Below are positions 1 to 12,710 of a stretch of 64,000 nt of DNA, in pieces. The notes below the pieces were generated by a model that was not told the DNA's origin, did no database searches, and was given only the letters and a program-made list of their open reading frames with translations. The translations under genes and the position numbers were made by a program. Source of the stretch: Delphinapterus leucas (taxonomy: Eukaryota; Chordata; Mammalia; Artiodactyla; Monodontidae); the NCBI RefSeq assembly GCF_002288925.2, contig NW_022097993.1, positions 8,586,185 to 8,650,184 on the forward strand. The letters are read 5' to 3'. Positions within the stretch are counted from its first letter, which is position 1; every line of letters begins with the position of its first letter.

Positions 1-2690
1 TTCTCCCAGTCCTATTTGGCATTCATTAATTCCATTAATTTCTTTCCCTTTGGAAAAGCCCAGAGACCTTTGGGAGAAGTAGCCGATCAAATCTGTGACA
101 CAGTGTGAACGAGGCTGAGGGTCACATCCTCCTTGAGAGAAAGACCTCTGAAGTGAGGGGTTGGAAGCTGCTGAAACTGAGTAAAAGGCCAGAGAGACCA
201 GGACACTTTCACCCATTCAGGGTTCTTGAGCGCCTTCTGCCTGTGTGGCCTGGCGGGAGACGCTTGGGGGATATTGTGACATGTCCCCCTCAAGAAGTTT
301 GTCTGGGACGTCCGACCGAGGTGACTTCGGGCCCAAGGGAGACATTCAGAGCTGATGCTGAGGGCTGGAGACCCCTGATTGGGTGGGACCCCAGCGTTAG
401 TAGCTGAGGTCACGGGTGGAGCCACCAGGGGAGGGTGTGAGGGGAGGAGAGAAGGGTGGGATCTGGAGCACTGACCGCAAAGCAAGGAAAGTAAGGAGCT
501 TGGGACAGTGAATAGAGAGGACTGATCCAGAGAAGCAGGGACAAGCGGGGGTGGGGGGTCAGTTTTAAAAGGAAGGCAGGCTGTTCACAGCGTTGGCGGC
601 CCCAGAGAAGCCAAGAGGGATGCTGACTGCATGTGTTTCCGGGAGGTCAGCATGTGCTCCCGGGAGGTCATGCTGAAGGGCTGGAGCTGGTTGTCTGGGG
701 GGTGGGTAGGCGTGGGCCTGACTGTCTTGCTGGCTGGTGGACGGATGCTGGGGAAACAGAAGTACCTTATACAACGTACGCTATAAATCGTTGGTTCTAA
801 AGAAGGTGAGATGTGGAAAGAAAGAAAGAGGAAGGTGAGCTCTTGCCGTGCTGGTCATGGGAGAGGCTCACTTCTGTTACTGAGTGGGAGATGCCGCAGA
901 TATGGGGAAGGAGGGGGTCGGGATCCAGAGCAGGAGAATTAGTCGTCCCTAAGGGAAGAGCTCCCCCGGGGAGGGGCCGACGCATTTCCTCCCCCGAGTC
1001 CTGGAAGCAGGAGGTGGTGTTGCATGTGGCCCGGAGGCCTCGGCGAGGAGATGCAGATACGCAGAAGCATCTGTTGACCTGGGCTGCGTGTGACGTGCTG
1101 CCTTGAGCACGGGGGCTGCCCCCAGGGGAAGGTGCGGGTACCTAGTTCCTGGGGTCACGGGCTGGGCAGGGTTTGGCAGTGCTGGAAGGTAGGCACACCA
1201 CTGTAGGCAAAGGAAAGGGGAAGGAGAAGCAAGTAATGGAAAGAGATGGGCCTCACTAAAAAAAAAAAAAAAAAAATTGCAAGCAGGTGAGAAGTTGAGA
1301 AAGTCGGTGACGGTGTGTGGGAAGCCTGGACCCCGGTGATTAGCCCGGAGCGCACTGGACTTGAACTAGGCAACAAAACCATGATAGGCGTGAACGGGCC
1401 ATGGGAACGGGCAAAGAAATCTATCACACCAATGTGCCTTCGGGTTTTCTATTTATTTATCGCAACAGAAAAATTGCCCTTCACCAGTCTTGTGGTGCTG
1501 TGATTTCAGGGCAGTGCGTAATCTGTAGTTTGCACGTAGCGTATCTGATACATTTCTGCTTGGAAATGTAGTAAAAACCTCAATAACCTGGAGTTAGGTA
1601 GGCCAGAGGGTGAAGTCTTATTGTAACTAATTAAAACTTTTTAAAAATTAAAGAAGCAATTTTTACTTGTACCAGGGGCTTGAAGTAGTCGAAAGCAGCA
1701 TGATGAAAGTGGGCACTTCAAGGTCTGGGAACCTGCTTGTACCCATGATGAGGGTAGACTAATTGTCCGTATATTTTGCTTTTAAAGGCGGGACTGGGAG
1801 GGGCTGTAAGGTAGGTGCGGAAGCGTTTGGAAGCTGTTTACGTTTTTGAGTTGGTCAAAGCAAGCACGTTCCAAGTTTGCTGATTATTTTCACTCGTCGT
1901 CTCCGGAAGGTGACAGGACAGGCAGGGAGACCTGGGTGCGCTCCTCAGAGACACGGGGGGAGGCCCCTCACGCGACAGCCCCTCACCCTTGCTCCTGCGT
2001 CTAAGGCGGCTCTCTCAGGGCTTTGTTGCTTTGCGTTCCAGAGCTCTAACACTCTGAGCCTCCTTTCAAATAATTCCACTGCGGTTACCGATGTACACCG
2101 TGCAAAACTGCTAGTGGAACAGAAGGAGGGGGCGGTTCTAGGGCAGAAGGGGAAGATCCCTTTTGGAGCAGAAGCCCCCTGGTTGGGCAGCGCTGGGTAG
2201 GTGCTACAAATGGTCATTCTGAGCAGCCAGGGGTTCCAGCATTTGGGGACCTGCTGGTCCCCACTTCTTATCACTCGTTTAGCAAACCCTTTTATTATAG
2301 CTGACACAAGGCTCATATGCGCTGGCATCTGTTTTGATATATCAAATTAAAAACATATAAAAATAAATATTCAGTATAATATCAAGTTAATTTTTCTTAT
2401 GATACCCTCAACAACATTTGCAAATCATCTCTCCTCTTCCCCAGTTACCAATGGTTTCTTCAGCAACACTGGAAAAAGGTAATTTTTAATTTCAACCCCA
2501 AATCTGTATACGATCAGTTTCATTGACTGGGACCCAGTTAGTTCAGAACAAACCAGTTAGGACGAGATGAAAGCAGTCACACTAGCTGTTTATAGACATC
2601 TTTTTAATGTTTTACTTTAAAACAAATAATCCCAGTAAAAGAGAGCAAAGGAAATTACATTTGAATGGTAGCTTGAAATGGATATGATAT
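1..2690. other. 3' flanking DNA beyond KCNQ5, no gene recognised
   Basis: I see no convincing coding exon here; the open frames are short and lack recognisable domains. The first ~1.3 kb is G-rich with a short direct duplication near 637-680 (two copies of a ccgggaggtca-like unit) and a pure A tract near 1257-1276. From about 2330 the base composition turns AT-rich and grades into the presumed KCNQ5 3' UTR, so the boundary is approximate. Confidence 0.4.
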
Positions 2691-2696
2691 TCCTGA

Positions 2697-2702
2697 TTTA
2701 TT
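2697..2702 (-). promoter_or_regulatory. KCNQ5: Candidate polyadenylation signal AATAAA for KCNQ5
   Basis: The plus strand reads tttatt, so the minus strand reads AATAAA. A pyrimidine-rich stretch follows on the minus strand about 35-60 bases downstream (around 2640-2660), as is common for cleavage sites. Another AATAAA on the minus strand occurs near 2290. Which one is used cannot be told from sequence alone. Confidence 0.3.
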
Positions 2703-3802
2703 TGTTTTCAGGAAACAGACAACTGCATTGTCATACACGACTTCCAGAACTGCTCACTTAAATGCACATAATTATATTAAATTAAGTTTCTCTTACAAAA
2801 ACACAACCATGTCATTTTAAGGCAAAAAATAGCTTCTGGGGAGATAAGTTAACATTTATGGTATTTTTTTCAATCTGGATGAAGTGACCTATTCACTTAG
2901 TTGCTCACTTGCATCATTCCTTATAGTTTGCTTTGCAAACAGGCATGAGAATTAGTCACTTTGTGCCTGATTTCCTCCTCTCTGTTAGACTTTACTGGCA
3001 AATTAAGAATGTTCAGAATCACTGAGCCAAGGGGAGGCAAGAAAGGCACCTTAGAACAGGAGATAAAGACTTAAAAACTCAGTCAAGTGTCTTCTTTAAA
3101 CGAAACTTGCAATCTACACGTGTTAATTTAGTTGAACAAAATGCAAACATTTAGATCAGACAGAGCAAAATTTCTCAGTTCACCTCCTAGAAGGGATGTT
3201 TGCCAGGAAGCGGTGGCTTTATCAGCCCCACGAACTGCAGAAGGCAGACGAACACGGACCCCAGAAAGCCGGCGGCTGATCAGCGCTCAGCTAACTTGTG
3301 CTTCGAGACGCCGTCTGGGGTTGACCGAAGGGACTTTGCTAAGTGTAAGTGGGAGGCCCCTCTCGGCTCCGCCGAGAGGAACAGAGCAGACACAACCCTC
3401 CAGTTTTCACACAAGACAACCGGCTTTCGACATCCAGGACTTTTTGCGCTATAGAGTAAGAAAGACAGACACAAAATGGTCATGGCTTGGATGTATGAAA
3501 GCTTTTCCTAACATGATTTACCACGCGGGGCTGTGGGTAACCCTCAGTGATGGGCTTAGGTTTGTTTCTGAATCTTCCGTCTTCAGCAACGCCCGATGAA
3601 CTGTACTATGTGTGAGGCCTAAAGGGGCCAAAGGAGGGGTCCCCCGTACATTCAGAGCTCCTGCTGCCAGTGGGGTTTGACCCAGACAGAGCGTGTCCAA
3701 GACTCAGTGCTACCCGAAAGCTGCTCTCTCCTGCCTCTTCCTCGGCTGATACCTGGAGAGGCCTGCCGTGCACGGCGGGGGTCTGGCTTCGGGTCAGTGG
3801 AG

Positions 3803-3871
<69 letters not shown>

Positions 3872-3976
3872 TGCTCNNNNNNNNNNNNNNNNNNNNNNNN
3901 NNNNNNNNNNNNNNNNNNNNNNNNNNNNNNNNNNNNNNNNNNNNNNNNNNNNNNNNNNNNNNNNNNNNNNNNNNNN

Positions 3977-4026
<50 letters not shown>
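3803..4026. repeat. (GT)n microsatellite interrupted by a 100-N assembly gap
   Basis: A pure GT run covers about 3803-3870, then six bases (ctgctc), then exactly 100 Ns at 3877-3976, then atgt and another GT run to about 4026. Exactly 100 Ns is the usual placeholder for a gap of unknown size, so the true length and any interrupted sequence are missing. It lies in the presumed KCNQ5 3' UTR, where the transcript would carry (CA)n. Confidence 0.95.
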
Positions 4027-4029
<3 letters not shown>

Positions 4030-6154
4030 TTCTTGTGTACAACCTCCTTGGGAGGATGGATCACAACTTTGAGTGGAGACATGGGTAGATGAAACATTGC
4101 ATTTAATACTTTTTACTAACACTCTATGTTTCGAAAATGAAAATAATGGCTTCGAAAGCTTGAGAACCTCTTCTTAACTGGAGTGTAAAATTTAGACTCT
4201 CTTCTGCATATCTCCAGCACCCAAGCACACTCTGAATGACACGCTCCGGGGGAGTGTGCTAGGATCCCGGTGGGGCGAGAAGAGGAATGTTGCCAAATTT
4301 CAGTGTTTATCAAAAAGGACAGGGTCTTAAAAGGCTGAGAAGCGCATTTTCGGTGAGTGGAGAAGCGGTTTACTTGGGGATGTCGGCTGGTGAAGTCCAG
4401 AAGGGAACTTGTGGCAGGGAGTCCATAAGCCTGTGGAGAAGAAAAGTCGCGGGGGGAGTCTGGGGTGGAGAAACCCGGCTGGGGAGAGAGTTGGGAGGGA
4501 CTTGGCGGGTGTCAGGGCATCTTCTGGCCTCTGGGCGGCCGGCGACAGCCCTGCTTGGTCCTCCTGGCCGCTGGGAAAGTTTTCCCGGAGGCAGCACTAC
4601 CGCCAAGGAAAAAACTCTTCCTTTTTAAGTCCTTCTGTGGTGAGAGTTTAACCAGAGTTCTCTCGCTTCTCCTGGCCCTTTGGGTGCCGTTACCTTGGCT
4701 GAAGTTCTGACGGTCTGGGCTAGCGAGGCTGGTTTCTAACAAGCGGTCAACTTTGCTTGCTTTCTGGTACATACATTTCTCCTTTGGTGTCCCTTGGTCT
4801 TTTTGCTGCCATGCTATATTATTAAGTGCTTTGATTCGCAGACCCTGCCAGTGTTACCTGACTTTGAACCATAAAATGTTTGTACCAGGAAACTGAGCCA
4901 GTAATTTCAGATTGGGGGCAACATTCTTGGGAAGAATAGAAAATGTGCACTACAGTATAAAAAGTAAAGGACGTTTAGTTTTAGCCTTCCATATGCAAAA
5001 TGTACTACCTAATAGCAAAAGACATTCAGGGCATATTAAAAAATAAATGCCTTTCAAAATTCTCTGCTTATATATAAGAATAAGGGATGTTTAGGTAGTT
5101 GAATTCCTTAGCAATATTCGTTTTCTAAAAAATCAAGGTCTTCCCTTTTGGTTTGTTTCCCTCCGTCTCACGGCCCTGGAGGGGGAAGTCATTTTCTTGA
5201 GCTCACTTGTTTCCCGGTGTCGTGTCTGGATTCTTTTCAAGCCTTTTCCATCCCCGTCTCACTCACACGTCTGCTCCCAGGATCCTGCGTGTGTATCAGC
5301 CGTGGGAAGAGCCTCTCGCACTTGCCTGCAGTGGAGAGCGCTGCAGGACACACGGATCAGCCCTGCCCGGCCGGCTGTCCGCTTCTCAGGACTTGGTTTG
5401 CTTGTGTAACAGCTGATGGAGCGAGCTGTCAGGGAATACGTTTCCACTGAAGTCAGATGTGTCCGAGTCAGCCTATTTGCCCCACTGGCCTTGACTTTCA
5501 CTGTTTGCCCATTTTCTAACCGAAGAACATTCTCATCATAAAGAACATGAAAATGACGTGCAAAGCTGCTGGCCACAGCGTTAAGTCACCAAAAGCATAC
5601 GAACTGACATTCAAATTACATTAATAATAAAATGCCTGAATAGGAGCGGGTTGGCAAGTACGTCTTGGACAGGCAGCCGTTTCTGTGATTCCCCAATTCT
5701 GCTTTACTGGACACCCTATCGGCCGCTGATACTATGTTTACGTGTACGCACGTCATGGCCTAATTCTGAAACTGTATTCTGTGTTTTACCACAAAGCAGA
5801 AATGCCTGAAATTTGAAGGCGCTTACTCCCATCATTTCAAAAGACAGAGTCCAATCTTATAAACGACCTGACCTTGACATTTTCACACACACCACAGCAC
5901 CAGCAGTGTTGATTTCTCAGGAGTTTTAACGCGAGGTACCTTCCTGAATGAGGGGTAATGTTGTCCTACCTGGGAAGTTCAGCCGTCCCCTGAACATGCA
6001 TTGTCATGCAATTAAAAGGTAACGGGCTTGGACACTGCCTTTCCTGCTCTTCCTGATTCTTGGGCATTCAACTTTTGAGAAGGGCTTCCCGAAGAGTTCA
6101 TGCAGCGACGTGTATGGCTGAGAGGCTGCGGGGCAAGGGAAGCGAGCGAGGGCC

Positions 6155-6985
6155 TCATTTCAGCCTGGCATGGGCCCGGCCGAGGGCCTCCGTGGCTCCT
6201 GCGCTCCGAGATGATCGGGACCGTCCAGTCCTGAGACAGTCCGACGCCAGGGCGGGTTCCCGGGCCGGCGGCCCCGCGTGCAAGGCGTCAGACCCGGTCT
6301 CCTCCTGACCCGCCTCTTCATCAGTTATAAACAATTTGGATTCCCTCCATTTGGGGTAAAAATCTTGGCTGCCCCTGGAGCCGCTGGACTCGCTCCCCGA
6401 CAGCGGCACGTCCAGGTCCTCCGCGGACCGGATCAGGTTCTGCACCGACGCCGACTTGCCCCGGTCCTGGGCCGCCGCGGGCCGGACAGATAGCAGGGCC
6501 GCGCCGTCCAGGTCGAGGCTCTGGCGCAGCGCGCGCTCCTTGGCGGCCTCGAGGCGGGCGGAGACGTCGGGGAGGCCTTCGTGCGGGCCCGCGGGGCCGG
6601 GGGCCAGGGCCCCCAGGGCGGGCAGCGGGGCCGGGATCTGCAGGGTGGCGGGAGCCACCGGCCGGGCCGCGCCCACCCCCGCCGCTGCCGGGCCGTCCTC
6701 CGGGCTCCCGGGCCCCTGGGCCGCCGGGGGGCTCAGCGCGTACAAGGTCTGCGCGCCCAGCTCGCCAGGCGTGAGGATGAGCTGCAGGCCCCGAGCCAGG
6801 CCCGCGCTGGCGGAGCGGGGCAGGCGGCCGCCGGGCGGGGCCAGGCTCTGATAGTCCGAGGTCTGCTGACAGTCGAAAGGCGGGGTCTGCAGGGGGGCCA
6901 GTGCGAGGGCCGACGCGGAGCCTTTCCGCAGGGCCTGCTGGTAGATGTCCAGCAGGCAGTCCAGCTTGGCCTCGATGGACTGGAC
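6155..6985 (-). CDS. KCNQ5: KCNQ5 terminal coding exon: helix D and distal C-terminus, with stop
   Basis: This is the last coding exon of the Kv7.5 potassium channel, a neuronal and smooth-muscle M-type current subunit of the plasma membrane. The acceptor is a pyrimidine-rich tract ending cag just above 6985. The exon opens with [20 protein letters not shown], which completes the helix D coiled coil that drives tetramer assembly. Conserved distal blocks follow: [50 protein letters not shown] and RTGRSRSS, ending HARLK with TGA at 6155-6157. The exon encodes 276 residues. By memory of the human protein this is roughly 50 residues shorter, with the losses in low-complexity linkers. Base composition is strikingly G+C- and CpG-rich compared with the other exons, and Ala, Pro, Gly and Arg replace many linker residues. 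The frame is intact and the conserved blocks remain, so I read it as functional. Confidence 0.97.
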   Translation of the reverse strand, partial: VQSIEAKLDCLLDIYQQALRKGSASALALAPLQTPPFDCQQTSDYQSLAPPGGRLPRSASAGLARGLQLILTPGELGAQTLYALSPPAAQGPGSPEDGPAAAGVGAARPVAPATLQIPAPLPALGALAPGPAGPHEGLPDVSARLEAAKERALRQSLDLDGAALLSVRPAAAQDRGKSASVQNLIRSAEDLDVPLSGSESSGSRGSQDFYPKWRESKLFITDEEAGQEETGSDALHAGPPAREPALASDCLRTGRSRSSRSAGATEALGRAHARLK

Positions 6986-7223
6986 CTGAAAGAGGGGAAA
7001 ACGTACACCTGTTGATAAGAATGTAGAAAGAAGTCCGGCTGTGCCTGCACAGTGAAGTCCGGAGAGGCAAGTCGTACGCAGTCCTGACTGGGCACCAGCT
7101 CAGGATGCCCCTTCCAGCCGTGAGGGCGGGAACGGACGGCTGAGAGGCAGGACGCTCCGCCGTCCGTCCGCCTGGTCTCCACTGGCGCCCTTCTGCCTCC
7201 CCAGCCTTTAAAATTGATTTTCA

Positions 7224-7599
7224 GGGGCTGCCCTGGTGGCGCAGTGGTTAAGAATCCGCCTGCCAATGCAGGGCACACGGGTTCGAGCCCTGGTCCGGGA
7301 GGATCCCACATGCCACAGAGCAGCTAAGCCCATGCGCCACAACTATTGAGCCTCCACTCTAGAGCCCACAAGTCACAACTACTGAAGCCCGCGAGCCACA
7401 GCTACTGAAGCCCGTGAACCACAACTACTGAAGCCCGCGCACCTAGAGCCCGTGCTCCGCAACAAGAGAAGCCACCGCAATGAGCCCTCGCACCGCAACG
7501 AAGAGTAGCCCCCGCTCGACACGACTAGAGAAAGGCCCGCGCACAGCAATGAAGACCCAACGCAAAGATAAAATAAAATAAATTATAAAAAAAATAAGA
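7224..7599 (+). mobile_element. CHR-type SINE, long subtype with internal duplications
   Basis: The tRNA-like head starts ggggctgccctggtggcg and carries a B-box-like ggttcgagccc. The body contains three tandem variants of an 'acaactactgaagcccg' unit before an A-rich tail of ataaaat repeats. An imperfect target-site duplication (taaaattgat plus tttca) flanks it at 7209-7223 and 7600-7615. Confidence 0.9.
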
Positions 7600-7763
7600 T
7601 AAAATTGATGTTTCAAAAACCATATAAGCGCTGTACAAAGCAACTTCCAGACCCTCCTCCCCGATCAGGTTGCCCTTCCTCAGCCTCTTCTCTGAAGACA
7701 TTCTGGGACTTTACTGCTGCCTAGCAGGGAACTGATTCTGTAAGAAATCAAGACCCTAGATAC

Positions 7764-7887
7764 TGGGACTTCCCTGATGGTCCAGTGGTTAAGACTCTGC
7801 GCTTCCACCGCAGGAGGCCCGGGTTCCATCCCTGGTCAGGGAACTAGATCCCACAAGCTGTGCGGTACAGACAAAAAAACAAAAAAA
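7764..7887 (+). mobile_element. CHR-type SINE, short subtype
   Basis: The head reads tgggacttccctgatggtcc, with the B-box-like motif gggttccatccc and an A-rich tail. The target-site duplication agaccctagata is perfect, at 7751-7762 and 7888-7899. Confidence 0.9.
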
Positions 7888-8359
7888 AGACCCTAGATAT
7901 CAATCTAGGCGATTCTAAATTTAAAAATAAAGGTATAAAATGCTTGGAATATTTATAATTAAATTGGGGGAGCATTTTGATTTCTAAAAACTGTCTTTGT
8001 ATGAGATGATACACTCTCAGGGTCAACAAACATTCAGTGCACTACCATAGTTATTATGCTTTTGTTTTTTAATTGACATAAGAGAGACAATGAAAATAAC
8101 CAAAACACAAATAAAAACTAGATCTTTGTTATTCTACTCTTGGAAGTCTATAGTTGTTTGCAGTTCGAGTATTGATTGATGAGAGGAAATTTTCTATTTC
8201 TTATATGGAAATCCAGGTGTTTTAGAGAAACACTATCTATGCATAAAGAAAATTTAATTTATTTGCTCTTTCTTGATTTTATTCCTTTTAAAATCTATTA
8301 CTCACTAAAATACATCCAACTGCCTATAATCAGTTTTGATTAAAAAAAAATTCTGGCTA

Positions 8360-9243
8360 CTTCACTCCTATTAGAATGGCCGTCATCAAAAAGATAAGAG
8401 ATAACAAATGCTGATGTGGGTGTGGAGGAAAGGGAGCCCTCCTGCACTGTTGGTGGGAATGTCAACTGGTGCAGCCACTGTGGAAAACTGTATGGAGGTT
8501 CCTCAGGAAATTAAACATAGAGCTACCACATGATCCAGCACTTCCACTGTTGGGACTATATCCAGAGGGAACAAAAATTAACTCAGAAAGATGTCTGCAA
8601 CCCCATGTTCATAGCCAAGACTCAGAGACAAGTGTCCACTGCAGATCAATGGATAAATAAGTTGTGGTGTGTGTATATATAAATATACACAATGGAATAT
8701 TACTCAGCCATAAGAAAACGAGGAAATCCAGCTACTTGCAACAACAGGGATGGACCTGGAGAGCATAATGCTAAGTCAAATAGGTCAGGCAGAGAAACAC
8801 GAATACTGTATGATCTCACTTATGTGGAATTTACGACAAAAAACAACCCCCTTTCCAAACACATAGAAAAAGGATCAGATTCATGGTGACCAGAGGCAGC
8901 GGGTGGAGGGAGGGGACCGGAGGCAGGTGGCCGGAAGGTACCGATTCCTAGTTATAGATAAACAAGTGCTGGGGGTGCGATGCACAAGGGGATGACTATA
9001 GCTAATACTGCTGCGTGGTACCCAGGAAGGTGTTAACAGAGTGGATCCTAAGGGTTCTCATCACAAGGAAAACAAGTTGTTTTCTTTTTGTGCTTTCCTT
9101 TTTATTGTGTCTCTATGAGATGATGGAGGCTAAGCTTACTGTGGTCATCATTCACAGTATATGGAGGTCAGACCATTATGTCGTATGCCTTGAACTTATA
9201 CAGCGATATGCGTCAATTATATCTCAATAAAACTGGAAAAAAA
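8360..9243 (+). mobile_element. 5'-truncated L1 (ORF2 end and 3' UTR)
   Basis: Frames at 8469-8660 and 8692-8889 encode degenerate C-terminal L1 ORF2 blocks such as HDPALPLLG and MEYYSAIR. The 3' UTR ends in 'caataaaactgg' plus an A run. A short duplication (tctggcta) flanks it at 8352-8359 and 9244-9251. It is antisense to KCNQ5 and ends only 37 bases from the exon at 9281. Confidence 0.88.
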
Positions 9244-9268
9244 TCTGGCTAAGAAGTTAAGCAGTTTA

Positions 9269-9493
<225 letters not shown>

Positions 9494-9936
9494 TCATCTC
9501 TATTTACGTAAGAGGAAATAAAAATGAACTTCTTCCAGCTGACGTGCTTATTTTCTTCACATGAAAATTACACAAGGTTAATTTTCTCATTATTCTAGTC
9601 CATGATGAAATCACTTATGGCTGATCTTCTGGAGGCAAAAATGTCCTAAACTACCAAGTAATTCGTCTGTTTCCACCCCTGACCAGGTGTTTCTTGAATT
9701 CAACCACTTAAAAATGACAAAATCATAATTATGACTATTTCATGTTAATAATAGAACAGATTTTTCAGTGACCATTTATCATACATCTGACATATGGAAG
9801 ATAAGCAGATAAGAAAGCTGTAGTCTCCATCTCAGGATTTCTAGTTGGACAGTATACACACAGCACATAGGCAAGAAACTCCAGATTAGTTCCGCAAATT
9901 CTGCAGCAGTTGAACTTTATAGAAACATTGGGAGGG

Positions 9937-10083
9937 AACTATACTCAATATTTTGCAATAACCTATAAGGGGAAAGAATCTGAAAAAAAAAAAGATATAA
10001 ATGCACGTATAACTGAATCACTTTGCTGTACACCTGAAACTAACACAACATCGTAAATCAACTATACGTCAATAAAAACAAAG
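9937..10083 (+). mobile_element. L1 3'-end fragment
   Basis: The sequence 'ctgaatcactttgctgtaca...aaatcaactatacgtcaataaaa' is the 3' terminus of an artiodactyl-type L1. The same terminus, better preserved, occurs at 22222-22413, and a related form ends the L1 at 49160. Confidence 0.7.
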
Positions 10084-11439
10084 AAACAACAAAACCAATT
10101 GAACAAACATATGTTAAATGAAAAAATCCTGTTTGTAATGTTATGGCATTCTCTCCAGGTCAATTGATTTCTGGAAATTATCAGTTTAGTTTAAAGGTAT
10201 CTTACTTTAAAAAACATTAATTCCTTCACCCTCAGAAAAATAAAACTTTTTCAGAAAATCATAAATAATCATAGGAATAAATACAGGATCCTAATTTACA
10301 TTTAACCTTTGTTTTAAATGATTAAATGGACACTATTTATGTAAACTATTTCTACAATGCAGCATGAAATAAAATTTAAATTGCAGATTTTACAGTGTAT
10401 TTTAACTAGTGACCCTATCACTATGAAGAAAAATAAAAGAAGACCAATTACATTTGTAATAAACAAACAAGCAAACAAAAACGTTGGGAGCCTTAGGTAG
10501 TTCTGTGAAAGGACTTGGAAAACCTTGGCTACCTGCGCAGAGACTGTAACAGGATCACAGGTGATTTAAAACAATTTCCAAGGAGACCTAGTCAGCCTAA
10601 ATTGGACACTTACTCTCCTCGTTTTTGTGTGTTTTAGAACTGAATTATAAGGAATATTGACTCAACTTTCCAGTTTACTTTGTGTGCACAGGGGTACAGG
10701 CAGTCATGACATCTAATCCATTCAACTGCCACTCTACAAGGACTGGGTCATTTGTTCATCTCTGGGTGCCCAGGGTGCCCAGCACACATTGCAGGTTCAA
10801 TACTTACCTGCTGAATGAAATGAACCAAAAAAACCCGTGATTTCTGTAACTAATGTTATAGAAATCAACAGGTATTTTACCAAGGGCCTAGTATATGCCT
10901 CACCCTGGGCTAAGTGTGCTCTGGGCATAGACAAACATTGAAGACTCAGTCCTTGTGTTTTAAGAACTGTTCAATCGAATGCTGGTAGTTGGGGCCTGAT
11001 AGTGAAGCAAGGCTGTTAAAAAAAATGAAACTGACTAAATATTTTGGCTTCAAGATGACACAATCAAACACATGTTTGAAATAACATACCGAACTCATTC
11101 CTTTCAACCACTAGAGAAGATGCTCCCTGGCAAGACGGTGTGTATCTAGCCCCGTGCAGGACAGGCATGAAGGGAAGGGCCCAGACTGGGTCCAGGGCCA
11201 GGGGAACAAGCTTCCCACAGGGCAGCAGTATAAGAGTCAACCCTGGGTCCTCAGTTTGACTCTCCGGCACAGTGTTCCAAGGTGAGCCGCGCTTTTACTC
11301 CCTGCAGTGGACTCTAGTCGCTTTAGGGGCTCAGAGGAGGGACAGGTCTGTCTTTGTGGGCTGGATGGTGGGTCAAGTTTAACGAAGGAGAAAGACTAGC
11401 TTTCCTCTGAAGGATGGTTAGGATTCAGGCGATAACGGA

Positions 11440-11580
11440 AATGACAGCAGCACCAACCATTAACACTCCCCGAGCACTCGGTGACCCTGCATTAACTCAT
11501 TCAATCCTCACCAAGACCCTAGGCAGCCACTGCCAATACCCCATTTTCACAGGTGAGACACTGAGACACTGTCGATACAT
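11440..11580 (-). repeat. MIR SINE remnant
   Basis: The order 'cattaactcattcaatcctcaccaagaccctaggcag...ccccattttcacaggtgagacactgag' matches the central MIR core in reverse orientation. It is diverged, with no target-site duplication recognisable. Confidence 0.7.
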
Positions 11581-11761
11581 TGAGGCTTTTAATGACTGAT
11601 TTACTTTTAAATAAAATCTACGTTTCAACGCAAAAGTCCAGCTGTTCACTAAAAAAAGAGTTAGAAACATGGAATTCAAGAGTTTTCTCTACTAGGGAGA
11701 CGTTCCTCTCAGACAGTTTCTGTGCCTGTTCCTGTAAAACAAGTAACCCTCGCGTTGCTCA

Positions 11762-11932
<171 letters not shown>

Positions 11933-12265
11933 TCACTAAAACACCCAAATGGCTCACTAGTATATAGAGGAAACTCTGGGGGAAAAACATCATGCATCAA
12001 ATTATTTTAAGCTCCTGCAGAAATGCAACATGAAAGCCCGAGGTTACAGTGGACAATTTAAGAATATCTCCTGTAAGGCACAGCTTGAATGTAGAAAAAC
12101 ACACTAAAAAAGAGACTAAACATTAATAAGTCTTGCACCTTTTTAATGTCCATTGAAACCCTAAATTAAAATCAAAGTCAAAATGCAATTCTACCTTTTC
12201 CATGTAACCCCAAGAAGTCCAAGATCAACACCCAGTGAATGCATCCCTATAAAAATATAAAAGTT

Positions 12266-12473
12266 GGGCTTCCCTGGTGGCACAGTGGTTGAGAGTCCGC
12301 CTGCTGATGCAGGGGACATGGGTTCGTGCACCGGTCTTGAAAGATCCCACATGCCCCGGAGCGGCTGGGCCTGGGAGCCATGGATGCTGAGCCTGCGCGT
12401 CTGGAGCCTGTGCTCCGCAACGGCAGAGGTCGCAGCAGTGAGAGGCCCACGTAAGAAAAAAAAAAAAAAAAAA
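12266..12473 (+). mobile_element. CHR-type SINE
   Basis: The full head is gggcttccctggtggcacag, with a 'gtctggagcctgtgctccgcaac' body and a pure A tail of about 21 bases. The duplication aaaagttg occurs at 12259-12266 and 12474-12481. Confidence 0.9.
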
Positions 12474-12710
12474 AAAAGTTGTTAAAATGGTCTTTTATGT
12501 AACTATATACATTTTTGAGATGCAGATGTGCTACGAAACTCTCATTCTCTTTAGGGAAATGTACATTTGTATAGAAATTTATGAAAAATTTCATAAATTA
12601 TTTCTGCAGAATACTGCTCAATTAGGTACCCAAGGGTTTATTTTTGTTTTTTTTCAAACATAACACACTCATCAACTAAGCTGGATGTCTAAACTCTTCA
12701 GAGCCAGAGA

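Larger units (their letters stand above)
2690..6154 (-). other. KCNQ5: Probable KCNQ5 3' untranslated region (approximate lower end)
   Basis: This lies directly downstream, on the minus strand, of the KCNQ5 stop codon at 6155-6157. KCNQ5 transcripts in other mammals have a 3' UTR of several kilobases, so a non-coding terminal stretch of about 3.4 kb is expected. The lower end is set only by a candidate polyadenylation hexamer at 2697-2702. The stretch is mostly AT-rich single-copy sequence, with G-rich patches near 4400-4520 and a long GT microsatellite with an assembly gap near 3803-4026. The open frames inside it look like chance or microsatellite artefacts. Confidence 0.45.

Noticed and set aside
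3606..4122. Open frames made of Thr-His or Cys-Val repeats through the N gap
   Set aside because: Microsatellite translation crossing an assembly gap; not genes.
6321..7070. Long overlapping open frames on both strands over the terminal KCNQ5 exon
   Set aside because: They are other-frame shadows produced by the very GC-rich true frame (6155-6985), which matches Kv7.5.
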